64,000 nt of DNA from NCBI RefSeq assembly GCF_000473365.1, contig NZ_KI421517.1, positions 2,754,895 through 2,818,894 on the forward strand. The letters are read 5' to 3'. Source of the stretch: Adhaeribacter aquaticus DSM 16391 (GTDB lineage Bacteria > Bacteroidota > Bacteroidia > Cytophagales > Hymenobacteraceae). Below are positions 43,414 to 51,241 of this stretch, piece after piece. The notes under the pieces are model-generated. The model did not search any database. It had not been told where the DNA came from and was given only the letters and a program-made list of their open reading frames with translations. Numbering within the stretch: the stretch's first letter is position 1; every line of letters starts with the position of its first letter. The translations under genes and the position numbers were made by a program.

Positions 43414-44766
43414 TTAAAATTGAAGCCGGAAAACACTGCCTTCGCCTTCTACAGATTGTACCTGTATGCTGCCTTTATGCAGGTGCATAATCTGCTTTGC
43501 CAAGCTTAAGCCAATGCCAGAGCCATCTTTATGCGTTGTAAAAAAAGGAATAAAAATACTATCCATTAATTCCTGCGGTATACCGGTTCCATTATCAATT
43601 ACCTCAAAAACTACATGATCTTGCTCGTCTAATTTAGCCACTAACTGAATTTGTGGATTATCCCGGTTACGAACTGCTTTGGCAGCATTTAATACCAGAT
43701 TTATTAATACTTGCTCCATCAGCCGGGTATCTGCCTGTAAGGTAAGCCCGGGCGGAACTACTGAAATAATCAGATTTATATGCTTATCATCCAGTTGGGG
43801 GGTAAGTAAAGCTTTTATGCTGTTAAATAGCTCCTGCACGTAAATAGTAGTCAGGAGCGGGTTCGTAATTTTGCTGAAGTTTCGGTAAATCTGCGCAAAT
43901 TTTAATAAGCCTTCGCTCCGGCTCTGTATAATGCCAATACCTTCTTCTACATCATCTAATAAATCTGTGTTGTAGCTGGCAGGTTCGGTTATGGCTTCTT
44001 TTTCCAGGCGCACGTGCTTACGTAAAGTATCTGCCAGCGACGCAATGGGGGCTACCGAATTCATGATTTCGTGTGTCATTACACGTAGTAGCTTTTGCCA
44101 GGCTTCGGTTTCATTTTCATCGAGGGCGGTGCTCACGTTTTTAAACGCAATTAAACACATGTTTTTGCCGTGTAGCCTGAACGAAGTAGCGGAAAGCAGC
44201 AGTTGTAAGTTTTTCTTGCCTACTGTTAATTTTACCAGCGAACTTTCCCCGGCTTTTAAATTTTGGATAGCCTGGTACAGGGTATCGTTTCGCTTGCTTA
44301 AAGCATGGATGTTTTTGAGGAAAGGTAATTCTATTGTTTGTTTAAAAGATTCATTAATCCATTCTACATCGCCATTCTCATCATACGATAGGATGCCCGT
44401 ATCTATTAATTCCAGAATAGTTTGTAAATACTGATACTGGCCTTCTTTTTCGGAGCTAAGCTCTCTGAAAGTTTTGTTTATCTGGTTAAAAGCATGGTGC
44501 AGTTCTTTAAGCGATGGATTAGTGTGTTGCTCATTAAACTGTTGCGAAAAGTCCCGATACTTAACCGCCATAATGAATTTAGCCAGTTCGTTGTTGCTGC
44601 GGGTAACGTAATTGGCTAATTCTATTATTAAAGCTATACATAAAGTGGCTGCAAAGACTACTTGTACATAAGCGGGGTTAATAATGTAATAAACCGCTAC
44701 ATACATTAATCCAAAAAGAATCAATAAGCGGATAAATATTCCTAACTCCAGGCGTTTAAATGTCAT
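43414..44766 (-). CDS. Membrane sensor histidine kinase, NtrB-like partner of the sigma-54 regulator
   Basis: The 450-residue protein has two membrane helices at about 10-27 and 33-50 with almost no periplasmic loop, then a HAMP-like linker and a PAS domain at about 110-220 (ILELIDTGILSYDENGDVEWINESF). The phosphoacceptor histidine is in RVMTHEIMNSVAPIASL near 235, and the ATPase domain has NLVLNAAKAVRNR, DNGTGIP and GSGIGLSLAKQIMHLHKG. The start codon overlaps the end of the regulator gene by 11 bases, so the two are translationally coupled. The very short extracytoplasmic loop suggests it senses membrane state or a partner such as the divergent ABC transporter rather than a free ligand. That last point is inference. 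Confidence 0.92.
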   Translation of the reverse strand: MTFKRLELGIFIRLLILFGLMYVAVYYIINPAYVQVVFAATLCIALIIELANYVTRSNNELAKFIMAVKYRDFSQQFNEQHTNPSLKELHHAFNQINKTFRELSSEKEGQYQYLQTILELIDTGILSYDENGDVEWINESFKQTIELPFLKNIHALSKRNDTLYQAIQNLKAGESSLVKLTVGKKNLQLLLSATSFRLHGKNMCLIAFKNVSTALDENETEAWQKLLRVMTHEIMNSVAPIASLADTLRKHVRLEKEAITEPASYNTDLLDDVEEGIGIIQSRSEGLLKFAQIYRNFSKITNPLLTTIYVQELFNSIKALLTPQLDDKHINLIISVVPPGLTLQADTRLMEQVLINLVLNAAKAVRNRDNPQIQLVAKLDEQDHVVFEVIDNGTGIPQELMDSIFIPFFTTHKDGSGIGLSLAKQIMHLHKGSIQVQSVEGEGSVFRLQF

Positions 44767-46135
44767 GTTTTTCCAGGCGGCGGTAAAGGGCAGTGCGGGT
44801 AATGCCTAATTCTTTGGCAGCTTTGGTAATGTTTCCATTGTTGCGTTCTATTACCCTTAGGATTGTGTTTTTTTCTACTTCATTAAGCTGCAAAGGCCCA
44901 TCAATAATAACCGGCGCCCCCAAAACAGAAGTGGGCTGTTCCATGGCCGAGAAGGAGAAGTCTTCCGGTTTTAATACATTACCCTCCGCTAAAATAACCG
45001 CCCGTTCTACAGCGTGCTGCAGTTCCCGGATATTACCTGGCCAGCTGTGTTGTTTTAACTTTTTAAAAGTAGCGGCCTCAAAGTCAGGTGTTATTTTATG
45101 GTTGCGTTCGGCATAAATACGGGCAAAATGTTTAGCCAGAATTATGACATCGTCCCCGCGCTGGCGTAAAGGAGGTAACGTAATTTCAACGGTATTAATG
45201 CGGTAAATTAAATCTTTCCGGAATTGATTTTTAGAAGCCAGTTCATAAATAGGCACATTGGTTGCCGAAACCAACCGAATATTAATAGGTACAGGCATGT
45301 TACTTCCCAAGGGTATAACTTCCCGGTTTTGTAGGGCTGTTAATAATTTTGCCTGTTGTGGTAAGGAAATATTACCAATTTCATCTAAAAATAAGGTTCC
45401 GCCCGAAGCCGCTTCAAACCGCCCAATGCGGTCTTCTTTTGCATCGGTAAATGATCCTTTTTTATGCCCAAAAAGCTCACTTTCAAAAATGCCTTCACTC
45501 ATGGCAGCCAGATCAGCCGTGATAAAAGGTTTAGCTGACCGAAAGGATTTTTGATGCAGGGCTTTGGCTACTAATTCTTTTCCGGTACCGTTTTCACCTA
45601 ATATTAAAATATTAGCTTCGGTAGGGGCAATTTTCTCTATTTTATGAAATACCTCCTGCATGGCTTCCGAGTCACCCAGCATATCAAAATCAAAAGAACC
45701 GGCTTTTTTGGCAGCATTACCCCGCCCGCCCGGTGCACTTTTAGCGGTTTTGTTTTGTAAGGCAGTTTCCAGGGCCTCCAGAAGTTTTTCGTTGTGCCAG
45801 GGCTTTACAATAAAATCAGTAGCCCCTTCTTTTAACGAACGTACAGCTGTACTTATATCGCCGTAGGCTGTAATCATGATTACAGTTGCATTTTTGTCTT
45901 TTTCTAAAATGCGGCTGAGCCAGTAAAAGCCCTCGTTTCCGGTATTAAGGGCACTTTTGTAGTTCATGTCCAGAAAAATGACATCAAAAGTTTGCTTGTT
46001 TAGCAAAGACATCAGGTTTTCCGGATTTTTCTCGGTTACCACTTCTTTTAGTTCGGTTTTTAGAAGCATTTTTACTGCAAAAAGCACATCGCTTTCATCG
46101 TCTACTACTAATACCCTAGCATTTTTTGTATTCAT
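44756..46135 (-). CDS. Sigma-54-dependent response regulator, NtrC family
   Basis: The 459-residue protein has a receiver domain at 1-125 (VVDDESDVL, phosphoacceptor Asp56 in FLDMN, switch in MITAYG and lysine in IVKPW). An AAA+ domain at about 150-390 has Walker A GENGTGKE, ELFGHKKGSFTDA as the sigma-54 contact loop, Walker B GGTLFLDEIGN and arginine finger region FRKDLIYRI. A Fis-type helix-turn-helix lies at the C-terminus (NGNITKAAKELGITRTALYRR). The contact loop is GSFTDA rather than canonical GAFTGA but keeps the essential phenylalanine and threonine. It is coupled to the kinase gene and divergent from the transporter operon, whose spacer holds a sigma-54 promoter match, so it most likely activates that operon. 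Confidence 0.95.
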   Translation of the reverse strand: MNTKNARVLVVDDESDVLFAVKMLLKTELKEVVTEKNPENLMSLLNKQTFDVIFLDMNYKSALNTGNEGFYWLSRILEKDKNATVIMITAYGDISTAVRSLKEGATDFIVKPWHNEKLLEALETALQNKTAKSAPGGRGNAAKKAGSFDFDMLGDSEAMQEVFHKIEKIAPTEANILILGENGTGKELVAKALHQKSFRSAKPFITADLAAMSEGIFESELFGHKKGSFTDAKEDRIGRFEAASGGTLFLDEIGNISLPQQAKLLTALQNREVIPLGSNMPVPINIRLVSATNVPIYELASKNQFRKDLIYRINTVEITLPPLRQRGDDVIILAKHFARIYAERNHKITPDFEAATFKKLKQHSWPGNIRELQHAVERAVILAEGNVLKPEDFSFSAMEQPTSVLGAPVIIDGPLQLNEVEKNTILRVIERNNGNITKAAKELGITRTALYRRLEKHDI

Positions 46136-46160
46136 GACAAAAATTATTAACTGGCAATAA

Positions 46161-46195
46161 AATTAAATACAATATATCAAAATTAATACAATATT
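46161..46195. repeat. Direct repeat, candidate activator site
   Basis: AAATTAAATACAATAT at 46161-46176 recurs as AAATTAATACAATAT at 46181-46195, a 20-base periodicity (two helical turns), 18-50 bases upstream of the sigma-54 promoter match. It could be the enhancer bound by the divergent NtrC-type regulator, although closer than most. The sequence is AT-rich, so chance is not excluded. Confidence 0.4.
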
Positions 46196-46212
46196 TAGCA
46201 CTATAGCTATTG

Positions 46213-46228
46213 CGGCACAAAGTGTGCT
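46213..46228 (+). promoter_or_regulatory. Sigma-54 (-24/-12) promoter match
   Basis: CGGCAC-AAAGT-GTGCT compares with the consensus TGGCAC-N5-TTGCW. The essential GG (46214-46215) and GC (46226-46227) are exactly 10 bases apart. It points toward the membrane-fusion-protein gene at 46451, giving a leader of roughly 210 bases, and lies in the divergent spacer next to an NtrC-type activator gene. The inner CACA-AAG-TGTG is also a small dyad, so an operator is an alternative reading. Confidence 0.65.
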
Positions 46229-46450
46229 ATATTTTTAAGCAGTTGATTACTAGAGCTTATAAAAGAGTACTTGCGTTAAACAGGTATATTGTTGTTTCAG
46301 AAGCGAACAACGCTTGTATCATAACCGGACGTCTTGGTAGTGAGGTTAGGTGATTTTCTGTATAATTAGCTTTATTTCAATGGTTTATATTTTTGGCATT
46401 GTTGTTATTACTAGGTTATTACCAAAATATTAGTCAATTAGCTTACCATC

Positions 46451-47713
46451 ATGGACGTAATTATAAAGAAGAAAAAGTGGACACCAAAAAGGATCGTGAT
46501 GCTATCCGGTACCGCCATTTTGGTCTTGTTGGTGTTGGCCAGCTTTTTCTCTACTAGTGGCAAAGCCAAACTCAATGTAGATAACCAGCGCATAACTATA
46601 AGTGAAGTAACGAAAGGCAATTTCCAGGAATTTATTCCCATAGATGGGGTGGTAATGCCTATAAAAACCATTTACCTGGATGCTACAGAAGGTGGAACCG
46701 TGCAAACTATATTGGTGGAAGACGGCACTACTTTAGCTGCAGGTCAGCCTATTATTCAACTGTCTAACACAGACCTGCAACTGGAAATGGTAAACCGTGA
46801 AACAGCTGTTTTTGATTTAATTAATAACCTGCAGCACACGCGTAATTTAATGCAACAGAACCGCATTCAGCAGTTAAATCAATTAGCCGATATTGAATTT
46901 AATTTAACCGAAGCAAAACGGGTTTTTGATATGAACCAAAAGCTTTACGAAGATAAAGTTATTCCCAAACAAGAGTATTTCCAGAGCAAGAACAATTACG
47001 ATTATCAGAAAAGAAAGCTCCTGCTAACAAAGCAAACGCTTCGCCAGGACTCTATTTCTTTGCATCAGCAAATACAGCAAATGCAGGAATCAGTGGGGCG
47101 TATGAAAAGTAACCTGGCCCTGATGCGCAAGAAGATGGATGACCTTACTATTAAGGCACCTGTTTCTGGCCAGATCACTTCTTTGAATGCTGAAATTGGC
47201 GAATCAAAAACCCGTGGGCAGCGAATTGGCCAGATAGATGTACTTAATGGATTTAAAGTACGTGCCAACATCGACCAACATTACATTTCCCGTATTTTTG
47301 CCGGCCAAAAAGGTGATTTTACTTTTGATGGAAAAACTTATGAGTTAAGTGTAAAAAAGATATTTACCCAAGTGGCTAATGGGCAGTTTCAGGTAGATAT
47401 GGAATTTACCAAAGAAGTTCCACAGGGAATTCGCCGGGGCCAGACCTTACAGGTTCGGTTAGCTTTAAGCGCTGAGAAACAAGCAGTAATGGTGCCCAAA
47501 GGCGGGTTTTATCAGAAAACAGGTGGAAACTGGATTTTCAAACTAGATGAAAGTGGAAATAAGGCCACTAGAATCGATATTCGGTTGGGTAGCCAGAACC
47601 CGGAATATTATGAAGTGCTGGAAGGCTTACAACCCGGCGATAAAGTAGTAACCTCCAGCTACGAAAACTATGAGGACATGGGCGAGCTGGTAATTAAGGA
47701 TACCAAGGAGTAG
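46451..47713 (+). CDS. Membrane fusion protein of an ABC exporter (HlyD/MacA-like periplasmic adaptor)
   Basis: The 420-residue protein has one N-terminal membrane helix (about 14-33) after a lysine-rich cytoplasmic start. A first lipoyl half follows (VVMPIKTIYLDATEGGTVQTILVEDGTTLAAGQPIIQL), a long helical hairpin at about 105-225 rich in Q, N, L and M, and the second lipoyl half (IKAPVSGQITSLNAEIGES). A beta-barrel domain and membrane-proximal domain follow (VPKGGFYQKTGGNWIF, RLGSQNPEYYEVLEGLQPGDKV). It would link the FtsX permeases in the inner membrane to an outer-membrane channel. No TolC gene is in the window. It is the first gene of the sigma-54-driven operon; the ATPase gene follows after 199 bases. 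Confidence 0.93.
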   Translation: MDVIIKKKKWTPKRIVMLSGTAILVLLVLASFFSTSGKAKLNVDNQRITISEVTKGNFQEFIPIDGVVMPIKTIYLDATEGGTVQTILVEDGTTLAAGQPIIQLSNTDLQLEMVNRETAVFDLINNLQHTRNLMQQNRIQQLNQLADIEFNLTEAKRVFDMNQKLYEDKVIPKQEYFQSKNNYDYQKRKLLLTKQTLRQDSISLHQQIQQMQESVGRMKSNLALMRKKMDDLTIKAPVSGQITSLNAEIGESKTRGQRIGQIDVLNGFKVRANIDQHYISRIFAGQKGDFTFDGKTYELSVKKIFTQVANGQFQVDMEFTKEVPQGIRRGQTLQVRLALSAEKQAVMVPKGGFYQKTGGNWIFKLDESGNKATRIDIRLGSQNPEYYEVLEGLQPGDKVVTSSYENYEDMGELVIKDTKE

Positions 47714-47912
47714 CTGGTAACTAACTATCCCCGCCCTTTTTAATTTAGGGAAAAGTTATAGTTTGCTGCTTTAAGATTAGAGATAAAATGTTCTCCGGCT
47801 GGAAAGAGAAGGGGAAACGCAGCAATACTAATAAATATTAGAAATAATTAGAAACTACGACATACATGGTTAGTCCTTAACCGCAAATAATTAACAATTA
47901 ATCACTAATAAC

Positions 47913-48602
47913 ATGATTAAGATTGAGAATCTGGAAAAAGTATATCGCACCGAAGAAGTAGAAACCAAAGCGTTGAACAAGGTTTCGCTGGAAGTAAATG
48001 AAGGAGAGTTTGTTGCCATTATGGGCCCGTCGGGTTGTGGCAAATCAACGCTTTTAAATATTTTGGGCTTATTAGACGAACCGGACGGTGGTAGTTTTAA
48101 ATTTTTAGGTACCGAAATAGCTAAGTTTAATGAGCGTAACCGGGCAGATTTACGCAAACGCAATATCGGGTTTGTGTTTCAGAGTTTTAACCTGATAGAT
48201 GAATTAACGGTTTTTGAAAACGTGGAGCTGCCTTTAATTTATTTAGGTGTGGGAGCTTCTGAACGCAAAGAAAAAGTGGAGAAAGTGCTGGAAAAGATGC
48301 AGATCATGCACCGGCGCAACCACTTCCCGCAACAATTATCGGGCGGTCAGCAGCAGCGGGTTGCTGTGGCCCGCGCTGTTATCAATAATCCTAAATTAAT
48401 TCTGGCGGATGAGCCTACCGGTAACCTCGACTCAGCTAATGGAAATGAGGTGATGGAATTATTAACTGAACTGAATGAAGCGGGCACTACAGTAATCATG
48501 GTAACTCACTCGGAACATGATGCCCGTTATGCGCACCGCGTAATCCGGCTGTTAGATGGCGAAGTGGTAATGGAGAATGTGCGCGAGCAATTTACGGTTT
48601 AA
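47913..48602 (+). CDS. ABC transporter ATPase, MacB/LolD type
   Basis: The 229-residue protein is a complete nucleotide-binding domain: Walker A GPSGCGKST (38-46), Q loop VFQSFNLIDELTVFENVELPL, signature LSGGQQQRVAVARA near 140, Walker B LILADEPTGNLD near 160 and the switch histidine in MVTHSEHDARYAHR. The QSFNLIDELTVFENVELPL region is characteristic of the LolD/MacB/FtsE group, which power mechanotransmission permeases instead of moving substrate through the membrane. It is the only ATPase gene in a run with six permease genes, so it may serve several of them. A tandem palindromic repeat lies in the spacer behind it. Confidence 0.95.
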   Translation: MIKIENLEKVYRTEEVETKALNKVSLEVNEGEFVAIMGPSGCGKSTLLNILGLLDEPDGGSFKFLGTEIAKFNERNRADLRKRNIGFVFQSFNLIDELTVFENVELPLIYLGVGASERKEKVEKVLEKMQIMHRRNHFPQQLSGGQQQRVAVARAVINNPKLILADEPTGNLDSANGNEVMELLTELNEAGTTVIMVTHSEHDARYAHRVIRLLDGEVVMENVREQFTV

Positions 48603-48606
48603 CCTA

Positions 48607-48646
48607 TAATGAAGAATCTATTCTTCTAATGAAGAATCTATTCTTC
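48607..48646. repeat. Two exact tandem copies of a 20-bp unit containing a hairpin
   Basis: The unit TAATGAAGAATCTATTCTTC occurs at 48607-48626 and again at 48627-48646 without change. Each copy has an inverted repeat GAAGAAT-CT-ATTCTTC, so the RNA can form two small hairpins or one long one. It begins four bases after the ATPase stop and precedes the first permease gene by about 80 bases. It could attenuate or stabilise the transcript between ATPase and permeases, or bind a protein. Confidence 0.9.
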
Positions 48647-48728
48647 AGGAACAGAGGGAGAGAAAGTAGATAATGCAGCTATGCTGGATTAGTCAAGACT
48701 TGTTTACATAACGCTGTGGCAGTAAGTC

Positions 48729-51179
48729 ATGGATTACAATCTGAAAATGGTAAGAAACTACTTCAAAATCGCCTGGAGAATATTGTTGAAGCAAAAGCTG
48801 TATTCTTCTATAAAAATAGGAGGCTTTTCCTTAGGCATTGCCGCTTGTTTGTTAATCTCTTTGTTTATCCAGGACGAGTTGAGCTACGACCAGCATTATC
48901 CGAATAAAAACCGACTATACCGGGTAATTAGTGAAGCGAATAAAAGCGGAAAAATTACGAAAGGGATTTCGTTCCCGGCACCCATGGCCAAGGCCTTAAA
49001 GAATGATTATCCCGAAATTGAACAGGTAGGCAGATTTAACCCTAATGAATTATTTGGAGCGGGCAGTGCCGAAGTAAGAAGAGGCGATAAAAGGGAGAAT
49101 TTTTACGAAGAAAAAATTACGTATGCCGACCAGGGAATGCTCGATATTCTTCAGGTTCCCATGGTTTATGGCGATCCCAAGAAAGCTTTAGCAGAACCCA
49201 ATACCATTGTTATTTCTAAAACCAAAGCTGACAAATATTTTCCGAATGAGAACCCAGTTGGCAAAACTTTAATCCTGAATAACAATGAGAAAAAGCCTTA
49301 TAAGATAGGCGGCGTGATGGAAGATTTTCCGTCTACTTCTCATTTAGATTTTGATTTTTTACTTACGCTCACCGGAGTAGAGTTTTGGCCCGGCGAACAA
49401 GGAACCTGGATGGCTAGTAACTACGCCACTTATATTATGCTGCGTCCCGGTGCAGATGCGGCGGCATTAGAGAAAAAATTTCCCCTGATTATAGAAAAAT
49501 ATGTAATCCCAAGCTTGATAGAAGCGGGTAATGTAGACGTTAAAGATGTAGCGAAACAAGGAAAAATTGTTTTACAACCTATCACGGATATCCATTTAAA
49601 CTCCGCTGATATTATGGAATATGGTTCCAATCATCAGAGTGATATTCGTTTTGTTTGGTTGTTTGGTGCTATAGCTGCTTTTATCCTGATTATTGCCGGT
49701 ATCAATTTTATAAACCTATCCACCGCCAAATCTGCTAATCGGGCCAAGGAAGTAGGCTTACGCAAAGTTTTAGGTACATACCGCAGTAATCTTGTTCAGC
49801 AATTTTTAGCAGAATCTATCCTATATAGTGCTATTTCCTTTGCTGTAGGACTGTTATTGGCCTGGCTGCTATTGCCATTCTTTAATACGCTGGCAGCTAA
49901 ATCGTTGGTTTTTCCATGGCGCGAATGGTGGTTACTGCCCACAATGGCATCTGCCGCTTTGGTTATTGGTTTTCTGGCTGGATTATACCCTTCGTTCTAT
50001 CTATCTTCCTTTAAACCCATAAATGTACTGAAAGGCAATGTGAGCCGGGGCAGCAAAAGTGCAGGTACCCGCAGCGCCTTAGTGGTTTTTCAGTTTACTG
50101 CTTCCATTATTCTTATTGTCGGTACTTTTATTATATACCGACAAATGAATTTTATTCTGAATAAAAAAATAGGTTTTGAGAAAGACCAGGTGCTGCTGAT
50201 TCAGGGTACGCATACGCTGGGCGATAAAGTAAAAACATTTAAAACGGAGCTGTTGCGGTTGCCGGAGGTAAAAAGTGTAAGCATAAGTGATTATCTGCCT
50301 ATAAAAGGCATGAAGCGGAATGGCAATGGTTTCTGGAAAGAAGGTAAGCACAAAGAAGAAAGCGCCACTTACGGGCAAATGTGGCGCATCGACCACGATT
50401 ATATTAAAACCCTCGGCATGAAAATAGTGGCCGGTAGGGATTTTTCTCAGGAAATGGCCACTGATTCCGGAGCCGCCATTGTTAATCAGGCGCTGGTAAA
50501 AGAAATGGGATTAAAAAATCCGATTGGCGCGCGCATTTCCAACTCCTGGGAGCATTGGACCATCGTGGGAGTAGTAGAAGACTTTCACTTTGAATCCTTG
50601 AAAGAAAATATCCGGCCGATGATAATGGATTTGGGCCATAGTCCATCGGTGGTAGCGGTAAAAGTGAAAAGTGCAGATATGCCGGAATTTGTGCAATCGG
50701 TGAGTTCGGTCTGGAAAAGCTTTGCGCCCGATCAGGCTATCCGGTATACATTCCTGGATCAGAGTTACGCCAACATGTACGCCGATGTACAACGCATGGG
50801 CCGCATCTTTAGCAGCTTCGCCATCCTGGCCGTTATTGTGGCTTGCTTAGGTTTATTTGCCTTATCGGCTTTTATGGTAGAGCAACGCAGCAAAGAAATC
50901 AGCATCCGGTTAGTTTTAGGAGCCTCAGGTTATAGCATTTTCCGGTTGCTTACCCAGAATTTCTTAAAGTTGGTGCTTATCGCTTTGGTAATTGCAGCGC
51001 CGGTAGCATGGTACCTGATGCAAAAATGGTTAGAAGATTATGAATACCGAATTACTATAAACCTGGATGTTTTTTTAATAGCGGGTATACTGGCCGTGGT
51101 TATTGCTATCCTAACCATTAGTTACCAGTCAGTTCGGGCAGCTTTTATGAAACCGGTAGATGGCCTTCGGGCTGAATAA
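48729..51179 (+). CDS. FtsX-type ABC permease, large (MacB-like), no. 1
   Basis: The 816-residue permease has two FtsX halves: a first membrane helix at about 25-45, a periplasmic MacB-core domain, three helices at about 295-440, then a second helix/periplasmic/three-helix set ending the protein. Coupling motifs for the ATPase are RAKEVGLRKVLGTYRSN (about 335-350) and a divergent second one, RSKEISIRLVLGAS (about 718-731). The second lacks the IRKVLGAS arginine-lysine seen in the others. Starts at 48729 and 48747 are both possible; the latter (MVRNYFKIAWR) matches the start of the paralogues better. It lies directly after the ATPase gene and is the best candidate for its primary partner. Confidence 0.92.
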   Translation: MDYNLKMVRNYFKIAWRILLKQKLYSSIKIGGFSLGIAACLLISLFIQDELSYDQHYPNKNRLYRVISEANKSGKITKGISFPAPMAKALKNDYPEIEQVGRFNPNELFGAGSAEVRRGDKRENFYEEKITYADQGMLDILQVPMVYGDPKKALAEPNTIVISKTKADKYFPNENPVGKTLILNNNEKKPYKIGGVMEDFPSTSHLDFDFLLTLTGVEFWPGEQGTWMASNYATYIMLRPGADAAALEKKFPLIIEKYVIPSLIEAGNVDVKDVAKQGKIVLQPITDIHLNSADIMEYGSNHQSDIRFVWLFGAIAAFILIIAGINFINLSTAKSANRAKEVGLRKVLGTYRSNLVQQFLAESILYSAISFAVGLLLAWLLLPFFNTLAAKSLVFPWREWWLLPTMASAALVIGFLAGLYPSFYLSSFKPINVLKGNVSRGSKSAGTRSALVVFQFTASIILIVGTFIIYRQMNFILNKKIGFEKDQVLLIQGTHTLGDKVKTFKTELLRLPEVKSVSISDYLPIKGMKRNGNGFWKEGKHKEESATYGQMWRIDHDYIKTLGMKIVAGRDFSQEMATDSGAAIVNQALVKEMGLKNPIGARISNSWEHWTIVGVVEDFHFESLKENIRPMIMDLGHSPSVVAVKVKSADMPEFVQSVSSVWKSFAPDQAIRYTFLDQSYANMYADVQRMGRIFSSFAILAVIVACLGLFALSAFMVEQRSKEISIRLVLGASGYSIFRLLTQNFLKLVLIALVIAAPVAWYLMQKWLEDYEYRITINLDVFLIAGILAVVIAILTISYQSVRAAFMKPVDGLRAE

Positions 51180-51241
51180 TGAATTATTTTATATCAACCT
51201 GAAGTCTCACGATTATATTCTGAAGTTCCTGATACACCCCA

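Noticed and set aside
48607-48646. Insertion-sequence end or CRISPR repeat
   Set aside because: Only two adjacent units with no spacer, no transposase and no cas genes; it is a simple tandem hairpin repeat.
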